From positions 1,819,678 through 1,883,677 of the forward strand of contig NZ_BQME02000001.1 in assembly GCF_022180385.2 (NCBI RefSeq): 64,000 bases of DNA. The letters are read 5' to 3'. This stretch comes from Paenibacillus sp. L3-i20 (lineage in GTDB: Bacteria > Bacillota > Bacilli > Paenibacillales > Paenibacillaceae). Both the position numbers and the translations under genes were made by a program. Below are positions 8,619 through 17,226 of this stretch, piece by piece. The notes under the pieces were generated by a model, which was not told the DNA's origin, did not search any database, and saw nothing but the letters and a program-made list of their open reading frames with translations. The number at the start of each line of letters is the position of its first letter. Position 1 is the first letter of the stretch.

Positions 8619-8978
8619 GTATGACAATAAAACTATGTATGCCAGCCAGAGATAGTTATTCAGTAGAAATAATCAGGCGGGTGATTGTATTAAAACTAGC
8701 TTCGGTATAACTTCTACTTACTCTTATTACTCAATGGGAATTAGAGTGGAGTTCCCTTTTATACAAGTTCCCAATATGTGATTAAGTATTACACAAGTTG
8801 GAATATGAAACCTGTAATAAAAACCCACTTAACAGTCAAACACCTCTAATTTGTTTTAATTTCCTAAATAAGGTTGTCATAATGGATTTGATAGTATATC
8901 ATTTCTAATATCTGGTCGAAATGAAATATCATGTACTTATAATTTTATAAACCAATAAAATACGAAAAGAGGAATATT
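8619..8978. other. Intergenic region upstream of the second bacteriocin-like cassette
   Basis: AT-rich, no gene seen. It contains one arm (8910-8922) of a 13-bp inverted repeat whose other arm lies after the bacteriocin-like gene. It should contain that gene's promoter, though I could not pick boxes with confidence. Confidence 0.4.
8910..8922 (+). repeat. Left arm of 13-bp inverted repeat flanking the bacteriocin-like gene
   Basis: ATCTGGTCGAAAT; the exact reverse complement ATTTCGACCAGAT is at 9344-9356. The arms lie 68 nt upstream and 44 nt downstream of the coding region. Confidence 0.8.
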
Positions 8979-9299
8979 ATGAAAAAACTTAGTAAATCAT
9001 TGAACATTAAACTTTTTGGTATTGCACTTGCTGCAATATTGATTGGCGTCACAACTGCTGCGCATGCCGCACCAACGTGGGGAAGTACAGTTAATGTGAG
9101 TGGAATTGGAAAGTATGGATTTGCTTGGACTAAAGATGCAGGACAAACAGTTGGCGCAAGAATTGTTATTAATGGAGAGGTTTCCGATGTAACTAGTACA
9201 GGTTATGCCCAGACAGATCAGGTTGATGGCTGGTCGTACAATATTGCCTATATTAATCATTCAGTAAATGGTGTCACTGTTGCTTGGGACGAGAAATAG
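8979..9299 (+). CDS. Lactococcin-972-like bacteriocin precursor (probable)
   Basis: 106 residues: basic start, hydrophobic core, and signal peptide ending TAAHA just before APTWGS at about residue 31. The mature peptide is about 75 residues, cysteine-free, Trp/Tyr/Gly-rich with alternating polar and aromatic residues ending VAWDEK, as expected of a small beta-sheet protein like lactococcin 972. The identification rests mainly on size, composition and the following genes: two MacB/FtsX-type membrane proteins and a matching ATPase, the arrangement known for lactococcin 972 (Sec-exported peptide plus ABC immunity/export proteins). Ribosome binding site AAGAGG. It could instead be a secreted signal or a non-toxic relative. 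Confidence 0.6.
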   Translation: MKKLSKSLNIKLFGIALAAILIGVTTAAHAAPTWGSTVNVSGIGKYGFAWTKDAGQTVGARIVINGEVSDVTSTGYAQTDQVDGWSYNIAYINHSVNGVTVAWDEK

Positions 9300-9343
9300 T
9301 ATTAATTTGGTATAAATAACCAGATTACAAGCAATTTTCATTA

Positions 9344-9356
9344 ATTTCGACCAGAT
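9344..9356 (-). repeat. Right arm of 13-bp inverted repeat flanking the bacteriocin-like gene
   Basis: Exact reverse complement of 8910-8922. A T-run (TTTTTTTT) follows shortly after, but no local hairpin forms with it. Confidence 0.8.
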
Positions 9357-9419
9357 GTTTTTTTTTAAAACCATGCCAAATGAACAATGTGAGATCGTTT
9401 TGTAGGAAGAGGTTAACTA

Positions 9420-10487
9420 ATGAAGCATAAGGCATTTATTTTAATTATTTTTTTTATAGTATCTTTATTTATGTCTGTCACGACGAATACATTGGAATCG
9501 GCCTATAAAAATATAGCAGAAATGAATGTATTGCAAAATAAAAATTCCATTTCCTTTGAGATTCTGGGAGCTAAATCAATATCTGGAACTAATTTTATAA
9601 CAGCACTAGATGCTGGAGATGATATTATTATTCAAAAAAATGGTTTGATACTAGGCCCATATTATGGTAAGGCAATTTATTTAAAAAGTGGTCATTCACT
9701 ACAGGTGCCGTTAATCTCGGGGCGGTTTGTAACAAGCCAGGATATGGGGCAAGGTCAGAAGGTTGCGGTGATTGGAAAGAATCTCGAATATTTGACGTTT
9801 ATGGAAAATGATCAAGAGTATATCAGATATGATGACGAGGACTATAATGTTATCGGAAAGCTAGGACACTCGAATAGAAGTTCGAGTTTCGACGATTTAT
9901 TTATACTGAATTTGGATCAATTATTATTGAAATCTGACAACCTACAGTATTACAGTGACTTATGGACGATTTACAATCTGAATTCTTCAACAGAAGAATC
10001 CTTTTATCATTTGAATAATCAGATCAAAAATATAAATAATCAAACAAGTTTAACACAACTAAATACTCAAACTTCAAATAGTTATTTGGAGGAACTACTT
10101 ACCAATCGATTGTTTTCATTGAGTATTACAGGGGTTATTATTATTTTACTGCTGATGAACATCTTGAACACAACCAATTTTTATATTGAAAGTAAGAGGA
10201 GAGAAATCGGCATTCGAAAAGCGGTTGGAGCAAGCAATTGGAATATATCTGTAAAGATATTAAAAGACTATATCTCACTTGCAATCGTAGCATATCTTAT
10301 CGCCCAAATAGTATATATTGGCGTAGTTAGATTTAAGATTACTCCGCTGATATTTGGAGATAGTATAAATCTATTTTCAACCACGGCGGGGTTTGTTCTT
10401 GTTCTAGTTGTCGGTTGCTTGGTAGCGGTTGTTCCGGTTGTTCAATCTATCAGACTACAGCCCAATGAAATAATTAAAGGGGGCTGA
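9420..10487 (+). CDS. MacB/FtsX-type permease, bacteriocin cassette membrane protein 1
   Basis: 355 residues: one N-terminal membrane helix (residues about 5-22), a large extracytoplasmic domain of about 200 residues, then three C-terminal helices. The FtsX-type hallmark KRREIGIRKAVGAS follows the second helix. Topology (1 + 3 helices) is that of MacB half-transporters. It is separated from the next permease gene by 4 nt. In lactococcin 972 systems the putative immunity protein is one long membrane protein; here there are two separate MacB-like halves. Function in export or self-protection is inferred from context. Confidence 0.75.
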   Translation: MKHKAFILIIFFIVSLFMSVTTNTLESAYKNIAEMNVLQNKNSISFEILGAKSISGTNFITALDAGDDIIIQKNGLILGPYYGKAIYLKSGHSLQVPLISGRFVTSQDMGQGQKVAVIGKNLEYLTFMENDQEYIRYDDEDYNVIGKLGHSNRSSSFDDLFILNLDQLLLKSDNLQYYSDLWTIYNLNSSTEESFYHLNNQIKNINNQTSLTQLNTQTSNSYLEELLTNRLFSLSITGVIIILLLMNILNTTNFYIESKRREIGIRKAVGASNWNISVKILKDYISLAIVAYLIAQIVYIGVVRFKITPLIFGDSINLFSTTAGFVLVLVVGCLVAVVPVVQSIRLQPNEIIKGG

Positions 10488-10491
10488 TAAT

Positions 10492-11796
10492 GTGAGAAAT
10501 ATAACATTTGCTATTCATAGTTTATCCAGAAGAGTAGGATTTATGATAATAGCGGTTCTGCAAATATCGGTATCCTTAATACTTTTGTATTCATCGATCC
10601 AAATAAATGAAGGGTTAAATCGTAGCAATAATACGGTTGTAAACTATTTTGATAAGAGAGAGATATATACTTTAAGTAATAACGAAGAGTATCAGAAAGA
10701 TTTATTTAATGATGTCAAACCGATTAGTTATGAAAAATTTAATAATTATCTAAAAACATCTACTGATTTCGTACATATAAGTTATCAGGGAGACCGATTA
10801 ATGGTAAAGGATTTTCGAAATAGCGATGATTTTGTTATGACTACTCAATATTTTTTAGAAGATCAAGGGAATAAATATGTAGCTGCGAATGCATTGATCA
10901 TTGAGGCTAATTACATAAAGTACTTTCCTCTGAAAGTATCAGAAGGAAGATCGTTTTCTGAAACCGACTTCACTCATAATAATGAGGAGCAAACGGTTCC
11001 CGTATTGCTAGGAGGAAATTATAAATATTTATTTAGTATTGGAGATATATGGGAACATAAGAATGAGCAAACAGGAGTTATTAGTAAACTTAAGATCATT
11101 GGTTTTCTAGAATCCAATCAATTCTTCACTGATGCGAAGCTTCCCCTTAATAACATTAAGAATTTAGAAAATTATATTGTGTTCCCTAAAAATGAGATTA
11201 GGTTGAATATTTCTAATGACGATAAGGTGCAAAAACAACAAAACATTAATTATAAACTTAATCTATATAATCATATTATGCATTCCATGGTTCTCATTAC
11301 CCAAGAAGAGCGACATAAGCAAATTATTCAGGAAATTACTGAAACATCAAGGGAGATGGGCTTTTATGATATTCGTGGAATAAATGCTATGAATCAGCTG
11401 GAAAAGCACAAAAAATTGTATCAGGAGCAGACAACTATTATTAATGCACTTTTTGTTATCATTATAGTTATCTCTTCTATTGGTATAGTGTCTAACATGT
11501 TGTATTCAATTATGAAGAGATACAATGAGTTTGGGATTCATATCCTAACGGGCGCCAGCATTTTTGATATTGTTTCAAGAATCATTTATGAAGTGCTTGT
11601 ACTTATTATCATCTCATTGATCTTAACATATGCCGGAATAACATTAGTTAGTGGTTCAGGATTTATTCACTTTGAGATCGCAACGTTTATCCAGCTATGC
11701 GGTATGGCAATAGTCCTTGGTTTATTAATTGCGGTCATACCTACGATTTATATCCTGAAGGTGCAGGCTAATCGTTTATTAAGGAGGATCCAATAA
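10492..11796 (+). CDS. MacB/FtsX-type permease, bacteriocin cassette membrane protein 2
   Basis: 434 residues from a GTG start at 10492; the nearby ATG is followed at once by a stop codon, and an AAAGGGGGC ribosome binding site supports the GTG. Topology is like the preceding protein: one N-terminal helix, a large outer domain, three C-terminal helices with KRYNEFGIHILTGAS in the position of the FtsX hallmark, a divergent version. Its stop overlaps the ATPase start by 1 nt (TAATG). The two unequal permeases probably form a heterodimer. Confidence 0.72.
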   Translation: MRNITFAIHSLSRRVGFMIIAVLQISVSLILLYSSIQINEGLNRSNNTVVNYFDKREIYTLSNNEEYQKDLFNDVKPISYEKFNNYLKTSTDFVHISYQGDRLMVKDFRNSDDFVMTTQYFLEDQGNKYVAANALIIEANYIKYFPLKVSEGRSFSETDFTHNNEEQTVPVLLGGNYKYLFSIGDIWEHKNEQTGVISKLKIIGFLESNQFFTDAKLPLNNIKNLENYIVFPKNEIRLNISNDDKVQKQQNINYKLNLYNHIMHSMVLITQEERHKQIIQEITETSREMGFYDIRGINAMNQLEKHKKLYQEQTTIINALFVIIIVISSIGIVSNMLYSIMKRYNEFGIHILTGASIFDIVSRIIYEVLVLIIISLILTYAGITLVSGSGFIHFEIATFIQLCGMAIVLGLLIAVIPTIYILKVQANRLLRRIQ

Positions 11797-12476
11797 TGAG
11801 TTTAATAATAATGAAAAATATAGGAAAAGTATTCGGACACGGTGATTCAAAACTTCAAGCATTATCAAATATCAATATAAATATTGAAAAAGGCGAAATG
11901 GTAGCTATCATGGGTCCTTCAGGTTCTGGAAAGTCAAGCTTGCTGAACATTCTCGGATGTATGGATAATAGTACAGAAGGAAAGTATTATTTGGAAGGCA
12001 AGGATTTATCTACTCTCAAAAGTAGAAAACTTGCCAAGGTCAGAAATCAGATGTTTGGATTCATTGTTCAGCATTTCGCGCTACTCGATGATTACGATGT
12101 CTATGAAAATATTGCACTTCCTCTGGAATATGCAGGTGTAAGGAAAAGATTTAGAAATGAAATTGTATTAAATCTTGCAAATGAGTTGGGTATCGCACAA
12201 AAGTTGAAAAGAAAGCCGAGAGAATTGTCTGGAGGTCAAAACCAAAGAGTAGCAATAGCCAGAGCTCTTGCAAATAATCCTGAAATTATTCTCGCCGATG
12301 AACCGACAGGTGCTTTAGATAAAAAGACGGGCGAAGAAGTGATGGGGATTTTCGAAGAATTGAGTCGAAATGGTAAAACGATTGTTATTGTAACTCATGA
12401 CGAGAACGTCGCAAAAAAGTGCAAAAGAATTATTAAAATCGAAGATGGTTCTGTCGCTATGAGTAAAGAAGAGTAG
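11796..12476 (+). CDS. ABC transporter ATP-binding protein, MacB/LolD type, bacteriocin cassette
   Basis: 226 residues. Walker A GPSGSGKSS near residue 40, Q-loop IVQHFALL, signature [15 protein letters not shown], Walker B IILADEPTGALD, switch His in VTHDENVA. This is the MacB/LolD/lactococcin-972-group ATPase pattern. Translationally coupled to the permease upstream by TAATG. It would power the pair of FtsX-type proteins, most likely for self-protection against, or release of, the peptide at 8979. Confidence 0.88.
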   Translation: MSLIIMKNIGKVFGHGDSKLQALSNININIEKGEMVAIMGPSGSGKSSLLNILGCMDNSTEGKYYLEGKDLSTLKSRKLAKVRNQMFGFIVQHFALLDDYDVYENIALPLEYAGVRKRFRNEIVLNLANELGIAQKLKRKPRELSGGQNQRVAIARALANNPEIILADEPTGALDKKTGEEVMGIFEELSRNGKTIVIVTHDENVAKKCKRIIKIEDGSVAMSKEE

Positions 12477-12529
12477 GAAATCCTTAGGCGGAGAAGGACT
12501 TATTCTGTAAAGTTAAATAGTATACACTT

Positions 12530-12665
12530 TTATATGATTTGTTGGGCATGAATCTGGTATTGAACTGGACTCATGCCTTTTAGTTTTACTTTTATTTGCT
12601 TTTGGTTGTAATAGTCAATGTATGAAACCCATTTATTTAATTTTTTAAACGAGTGAAAGTTTCCC
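12530..12665 (-). pseudogene. IS3-family (IS150-like) transposase remnant, C-terminal end
   Basis: Minus-strand translation ending at 12530 reads FHSFKKLNKWVSYIDYYNQ, then KQIKVKLKGMSPVQYQIHAQ. YIDYYN followed by KLKGMSPVQY is the well-known C-terminal signature of IS3/IS150-group OrfB integrases. Upstream in frame there is a stop near 12665, and no DDE residues remain. Only about 45 codons survive, so it is an inactive scar marking a past insertion right after the bacteriocin cassette. No matching inverted repeats were seen. Confidence 0.75.
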
Positions 12666-12881
12666 TACTAGTTATGTATTTAAGGTGCAAAGAAGAAGCC
12701 AGTTTTGGTAGAATTACAAGGTATTTTTCAAGAAGATTGTCCTGGTTCAGAGTCCATTGCATTGCAAGCGAATGTCCTTAACGTGCTGTATACACCTTTG
12801 TTTTTATAAACAACGTAGGCAATATATCCACAATAGTCGAATTGTGGTACTCTGAGTAAAAACATAGGGGAAGATGTCGAA

Positions 12882-14966
12882 ATGAGATTCAAACTATCAT
12901 ATTTATTTTTATCAGTGCTTCTTGCATTAACCACATTACTAGATTCGGGTAAAATACAGGCAGCTCCGCAAAAGACTGGTTACAAGCAGATTGAAGCAGG
13001 AGCTTTTTTTACGGCAGCATTAAAAAGTGACGGCACGCTGTCAATATGGGGGTATTTAGAAGGAATCCCTAGATTAAAGGGTTACGTTGAGTCATTAGGA
13101 AAAAAAGATTGGGCATATATTAGTGCGGGATTACATTTTTTGACGGCCATTAAAAAGGACGGGACAATGTGGAGCTGGGGATTTAATGATGCAGGTCAAC
13201 TTGGTAACGGGACAACAAAAAATGGTCAGAAGCCTGTTCAAATTGGTATCAATAAAAAGTGGAGAATGGTGTCGAGCAATTATGCTCATAGTGCAGCCAT
13301 TGCAACAGACGGTACATTATGGACATGGGGATTTAATCCATTCGGAGGACTAGGAACCGGTGATATTAGGAATCGATCTAAGCCTGTGCAGGTGGGCAAG
13401 GATAAGGACTGGAGCAACGTAATCGCAGGTGAGTTTCATATGATTGGCGTAAAAAAAGATGGGACGACCTACGGATGGGGAGTAAATTTAGAAGGAACTG
13501 TCGGCAATGGGAAAACGGCAGGGGCTCAAACGACTCCAGTGAAAATCGCCAAAGAAAGTTGGAAATCACTTACGGCTGGATTTGATCATACGTTGGCTCT
13601 AAAGCCGGATGGCTCACTATGGGGCTGGGGAGCTAATTTTGCTGGGCAAATTGAGAGGGGATTGGCTGAGAAAGTATTGAAAATTACTCGCATCGGTAAA
13701 GACAACGATTGGATAGATGTGATGGCGAGTGGGAATGACAGCTATGCTTTGAAGAAGGATGGGACAATTTGGGGCTGGGGTCAAGACTTTTCCGGCAAGC
13801 CTCGTCAAATGGGCTTGGATCGTGACTGGAGCAAGATTTCTAAACATGCATCTGGATCACAGCATGTTATTTTGCAAAAGAAGGACGGCTCATTATGGGG
13901 CTGGGGAAACAATAGCAGCGGGCAAATTATATACGGAAAAAGCACAGAACATTTGTTTGATATGTCAAAAATTCCGATGGAAGTATTCCCATCTGCAGGT
14001 CCAAGCAAGTGGGCATCCGCAGATATTGAAAAGGCAACGCTACATGGTCTCATCAACAAACACGATCTTGGATTTTATAAGTCAGATGTGACTCGTACTG
14101 TAGCTACAAGACAATTCATTCAATTGTACAAGTCATTGTCGGGTACTGATGAGATCGAGCAGAAGAAAGACGCATTTACTGATTATCCTTCGGATGACGA
14201 TGTATTGTCTTATCAAATGGGCTTTATTGAGACAAAATCTAAAAAACAATTTAAACCCTATGAACCTATAAAGAGGCAAGAGTTCTTATTGGGAATTTAT
14301 CGTATCATGAAAGCATCTGATCTTTCATTAGAGTCACTGCCAACTAAATGGAGCAAGCCCTATAAGGATACTAACGAAGTTAGCGCCAATGCGAAGGAAG
14401 CTTTGCAATATTTGGATCAAGCAGGACTATTGATTAGCGAACACAATCAAATAAAACCAAATGAAGCTATTTCCCGCGAGGAAGCTTCGGCTTATATATG
14501 GCGTACATATAATCGTTTTATGGCTAATACGAAATATTCGGATGCAGTTAAAGATTTATTTTATAGCAAGGGCTATCAGATTGATGTTGTGAATCAAAGT
14601 ACTAGTATAGGCTACAAAATTTTGGATAAGGGAAATGAAATCGTCGAAATCACTTATTTTGATGCAAAAAAATTAGACTATGTGCGTAATCGTTCACTTC
14701 CGGCAAAAGTTACTACACTATATACGCCCGGGAAAGATGATTATAAACTATCTTTGATTGCCGGTATTATTGAAAAAGATAGGAATGTTTCACTTCCAAT
14801 TTTCAAGGAATCATTACTTGAGCAGTTCAGTGAGCTGGAGATAGACAAGTTGCCTTATAAAAAGAGTACTTACGAACAATATATTACAGTGGATGGAAAT
14901 GAGTATTTGTTCATTTTATTTAATACAAGCAAAACCAAGGAACGGGATTTGGAGGTCAATTATTAA
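12882..14966 (+). CDS. Secreted RCC1-repeat protein with SLH-like C-terminal region
   Basis: 694 residues with a signal peptide (cleavage after IQA near residue 27). Seven RCC1-type repeats cover residues about 35-355, each with a core like KDGTxWxWGxNxxGQLGxG, which should fold as a beta-propeller. Residues about 375-550 contain two or three degenerate SLH-like segments (for example AISREEASAYIWRTYNRF and YKDTNEVSANAKEALQYL), suggesting cell-wall attachment. The last 130 residues are of unknown type. RCC1 propellers in Paenibacillaceae are typically surface proteins of unknown ligand. Ribosome binding site AGGGGAAG. It converges with the minus-strand gene at 15080 across a shared terminator. 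Confidence 0.8.
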   Translation: MRFKLSYLFLSVLLALTTLLDSGKIQAAPQKTGYKQIEAGAFFTAALKSDGTLSIWGYLEGIPRLKGYVESLGKKDWAYISAGLHFLTAIKKDGTMWSWGFNDAGQLGNGTTKNGQKPVQIGINKKWRMVSSNYAHSAAIATDGTLWTWGFNPFGGLGTGDIRNRSKPVQVGKDKDWSNVIAGEFHMIGVKKDGTTYGWGVNLEGTVGNGKTAGAQTTPVKIAKESWKSLTAGFDHTLALKPDGSLWGWGANFAGQIERGLAEKVLKITRIGKDNDWIDVMASGNDSYALKKDGTIWGWGQDFSGKPRQMGLDRDWSKISKHASGSQHVILQKKDGSLWGWGNNSSGQIIYGKSTEHLFDMSKIPMEVFPSAGPSKWASADIEKATLHGLINKHDLGFYKSDVTRTVATRQFIQLYKSLSGTDEIEQKKDAFTDYPSDDDVLSYQMGFIETKSKKQFKPYEPIKRQEFLLGIYRIMKASDLSLESLPTKWSKPYKDTNEVSANAKEALQYLDQAGLLISEHNQIKPNEAISREEASAYIWRTYNRFMANTKYSDAVKDLFYSKGYQIDVVNQSTSIGYKILDKGNEIVEITYFDAKKLDYVRNRSLPAKVTTLYTPGKDDYKLSLIAGIIEKDRNVSLPIFKESLLEQFSELEIDKLPYKKSTYEQYITVDGNEYLFILFNTSKTKERDLEVNY

Positions 14967-15027
14967 GGAATATGAATGAAAATAATCAACTATCTCCTAC
15001 CACCATAGACAGTTAAAAATAATATTA

Positions 15028-15065
15028 AGAGAAACGGGGCTGCGACTTAGCAGCCCCGTTTCTCT
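15028..15065. terminator. Bidirectional terminator between convergent genes
   Basis: Sixteen-base-pair perfect GC-rich stem (15028-15043 with 15050-15065) and a 6-nt loop. It sits 62 nt after the RCC1 gene and 14 nt from the end of the opposite gene, so it can serve both. Confidence 0.85.
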
Positions 15066-15079
15066 CTCCTTTTACCTTA

Positions 15080-16924
15080 CTAATCTTCGTTATCATCATC
15101 GTCATTCTCTTCATCATCTTCATCATCATTATCGTCGTCATCGTCGTCATCCTCATCATCATTATGCTGCTTGCTCTTCGTCACAGTAACAATGGCTGAT
15201 GATGTTGTGGTATTCCCGGCTTGATCGCTCACGGTATAGGTGATTAAATATTCACGTGATGTGTTCTTTTTGGAAACGTCGGCAAGAAGCTTAAAGGAAG
15301 TATCGTTTGTGCCGTAGTCGGCATTTTGAATATCAGAGGAGTTTTTTTTAGGTATATAAGCTTTTTTTGATTCAGTTATTGTAATGGAAGTTAACTCGAC
15401 CGCAGCTATTCCTGATCCATTGTCGGCACTGTCAACAGTGACTTCAATAGGTCTGAATTTACGGTTGACTGGTGAGAGTTTATACGTGTTAAGTTTAAGT
15501 TTCAGAGTTGGAAGTGTCTTATCGATATTTACTTCAACCGATTTCGTTGCTTCCGTATTGCCAGCTCGGTCCGTGCTTCGAAAGAGGAGAGTGTGCTTGC
15601 CATCTTCTTTAATTGCAATCGATTCACTATAAGGCAGCCAAGTGCTACCTTGATTATTGCTGTACTCGGTACGCTCCACACCAGATAATTGATCGTTAGA
15701 CGTTAGAGCTACAAGGGAATCTGAACGATACCAGTTGTCTTTAAGTACGTTACCCGATACAGACGCTTCTGTTACAGGGGCTGTTTTATCGATGCTAAGC
15801 GTGATGTTTCCGGTTCCTGTTAATCCTCCGCTATCCGTTGCGGAACCGCTTATGACTTGATTAGCTCCTTCTGTTGTTACTTGTATTGGAGGATCAATAG
15901 TAAGTTGCGAGTCCTCATCCTGCGCTGTAAAGGAGACTGTCACGTCCTTGTTATACCAGCCATTGCGATCTGGCGTTCGTTCTGCGTGCGCCTCCACAAC
16001 AGGGGGTTGATTACTTTTAATGAGCTTTAGTCGCAGTTGTTGTCTTCCGCCATTAATAACGATATTCTGTTCAAGGGGCAAATAGCCGGGCGCTATAACT
16101 TTAAGCGTGTGGTTGCCTCCCCGAAGTACATCTGCACTGAAGTAGTTCCCAGCTTGGAATATGGGTGTATTCGTCCCCACTAACGAAACAACGGCATTAT
16201 CAACAGGAACGTCCCATTGGTCAATAATTTCACCTTCTAAATACCCGTTTAAAAATGGTGGTCTTATGTCAGCTGTCTGATAATTAACAGTGCGATGTGC
16301 TCCCGGAAGTAGTTCAAATACTTGATCAAAATGATCATTAAATATTAATTTGAACATATTTGGTCCGTATACGGAATTAAATTGACCTGCTATGAATGAA
16401 AATGTGTAATTCCCTTCTGAGTCTGTTACGGTAGATGCGATATCTATTCTTCCTCCGTTACCAAGATATACGTTCAAGCGCAACGGATATCCAGCAATAG
16501 GTGTTTCGTACTCATCCATGTAGGTAATCTTCCCAGTTACTGTCGCTCTCTGTTGCGGTATTTGAAAGTTAAACGTTTCAGATTGCAATGTATTAATGAT
16601 CACATTTCCTTGTATAGTCAAAATGACGAATACTTCATCACCAAGATATCTTGTGTATGAAGGAACCGTATAATATCCGTTCACATCAGTGATAGCTGAA
16701 GCGACTATACGGAAGCCAAGTCCGGCAGTATAAGCACCTACTTCGATTTTGGCCCCTGCAACAGGCCCTCCGCTTTCATTCGTAATCGTTCCTTGAAGAG
16801 AACGGACAACTGTATCCCCACCATTTTGCGCGTGTCCAATATTTGTAGTTGTTGTCATGAATGCCAGAACCACTATCAGTATTACAAAAAGCTTTGTCCT
16901 GCGGAAACTAATCACATCGTTCAT
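15080..16924 (-). CDS. Secreted multidomain protein: carboxypeptidase-regulatory-like repeats, Ig-like domain, acidic tail
   Basis: 614 residues with a signal peptide (cleavage after GHAQ, about residue 33). Four carboxypeptidase-regulatory-like beta-sandwich repeats follow (starts such as LQGTITNESGGPVAGAKIEV, then ATVTGKITYMDEYETPIAGY, and LEGEIIDQWDVPVDNAVV) to about residue 305. Next come OmpL47/Ig-like domains with paired IDKTAPVTEA and NIDKTLPTLKL linkers and NWYRSD / SGVERTEYS motifs. The C-terminus is about 27 residues of almost only Asp, Glu and Asn. No catalytic motif is visible, so it is likely an adhesive or binding surface protein; the acidic tail may bind calcium. A GAGGGG ribosome binding site supports the start. 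Confidence 0.75.
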   Translation of the reverse strand: MNDVISFRRTKLFVILIVVLAFMTTTTNIGHAQNGGDTVVRSLQGTITNESGGPVAGAKIEVGAYTAGLGFRIVASAITDVNGYYTVPSYTRYLGDEVFVILTIQGNVIINTLQSETFNFQIPQQRATVTGKITYMDEYETPIAGYPLRLNVYLGNGGRIDIASTVTDSEGNYTFSFIAGQFNSVYGPNMFKLIFNDHFDQVFELLPGAHRTVNYQTADIRPPFLNGYLEGEIIDQWDVPVDNAVVSLVGTNTPIFQAGNYFSADVLRGGNHTLKVIAPGYLPLEQNIVINGGRQQLRLKLIKSNQPPVVEAHAERTPDRNGWYNKDVTVSFTAQDEDSQLTIDPPIQVTTEGANQVISGSATDSGGLTGTGNITLSIDKTAPVTEASVSGNVLKDNWYRSDSLVALTSNDQLSGVERTEYSNNQGSTWLPYSESIAIKEDGKHTLLFRSTDRAGNTEATKSVEVNIDKTLPTLKLKLNTYKLSPVNRKFRPIEVTVDSADNGSGIAAVELTSITITESKKAYIPKKNSSDIQNADYGTNDTSFKLLADVSKKNTSREYLITYTVSDQAGNTTTSSAIVTVTKSKQHNDDEDDDDDDDNDDEDDEENDDDDNED

Positions 16925-17226
16925 AAATTCCCCTCGCTTTTCATGAGTTTATAAAGAAGTGTTTGTTCTTAATAAAGAATACCATGTTGCCACTAAGTTT
17001 GTAAGGGCTTTGCATAGATAAGTTCAATTGGATATCACAAATATTCTAACTCGCCTAAACATCTTGTTGGTGGGTTCCTCCCAAACAAATTCCACCATCT
17101 ATGGTATGGATAGTTAATGATGAGCTTTGAAACAATATAAAGGAGAGATAGTTATTAGGTTTAATCGGTTACATAAGCCATGGATAATAGTAATAGTACA
17201 AATTCGGCCAAAAGGAAGGAGCTTCT
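16925..17226. other. Intergenic region between divergent genes, 302 nt
   Basis: It must hold promoters for the leftward surface protein and the rightward membrane protein. I see no gene and no strong structure. Confidence 0.4.

Noticed and set aside
13759-14091. 110-codon open frame inside the RCC1 gene
   Set aside because: Shadow frame over the strongly supported RCC1 repeats.
15080-15175. GAT/GAC-rich stretch that looks like a tandem repeat or microsatellite
   Set aside because: It is the coding tail (Asp/Glu/Asn) of the surface protein, not a non-coding repeat array or CRISPR.
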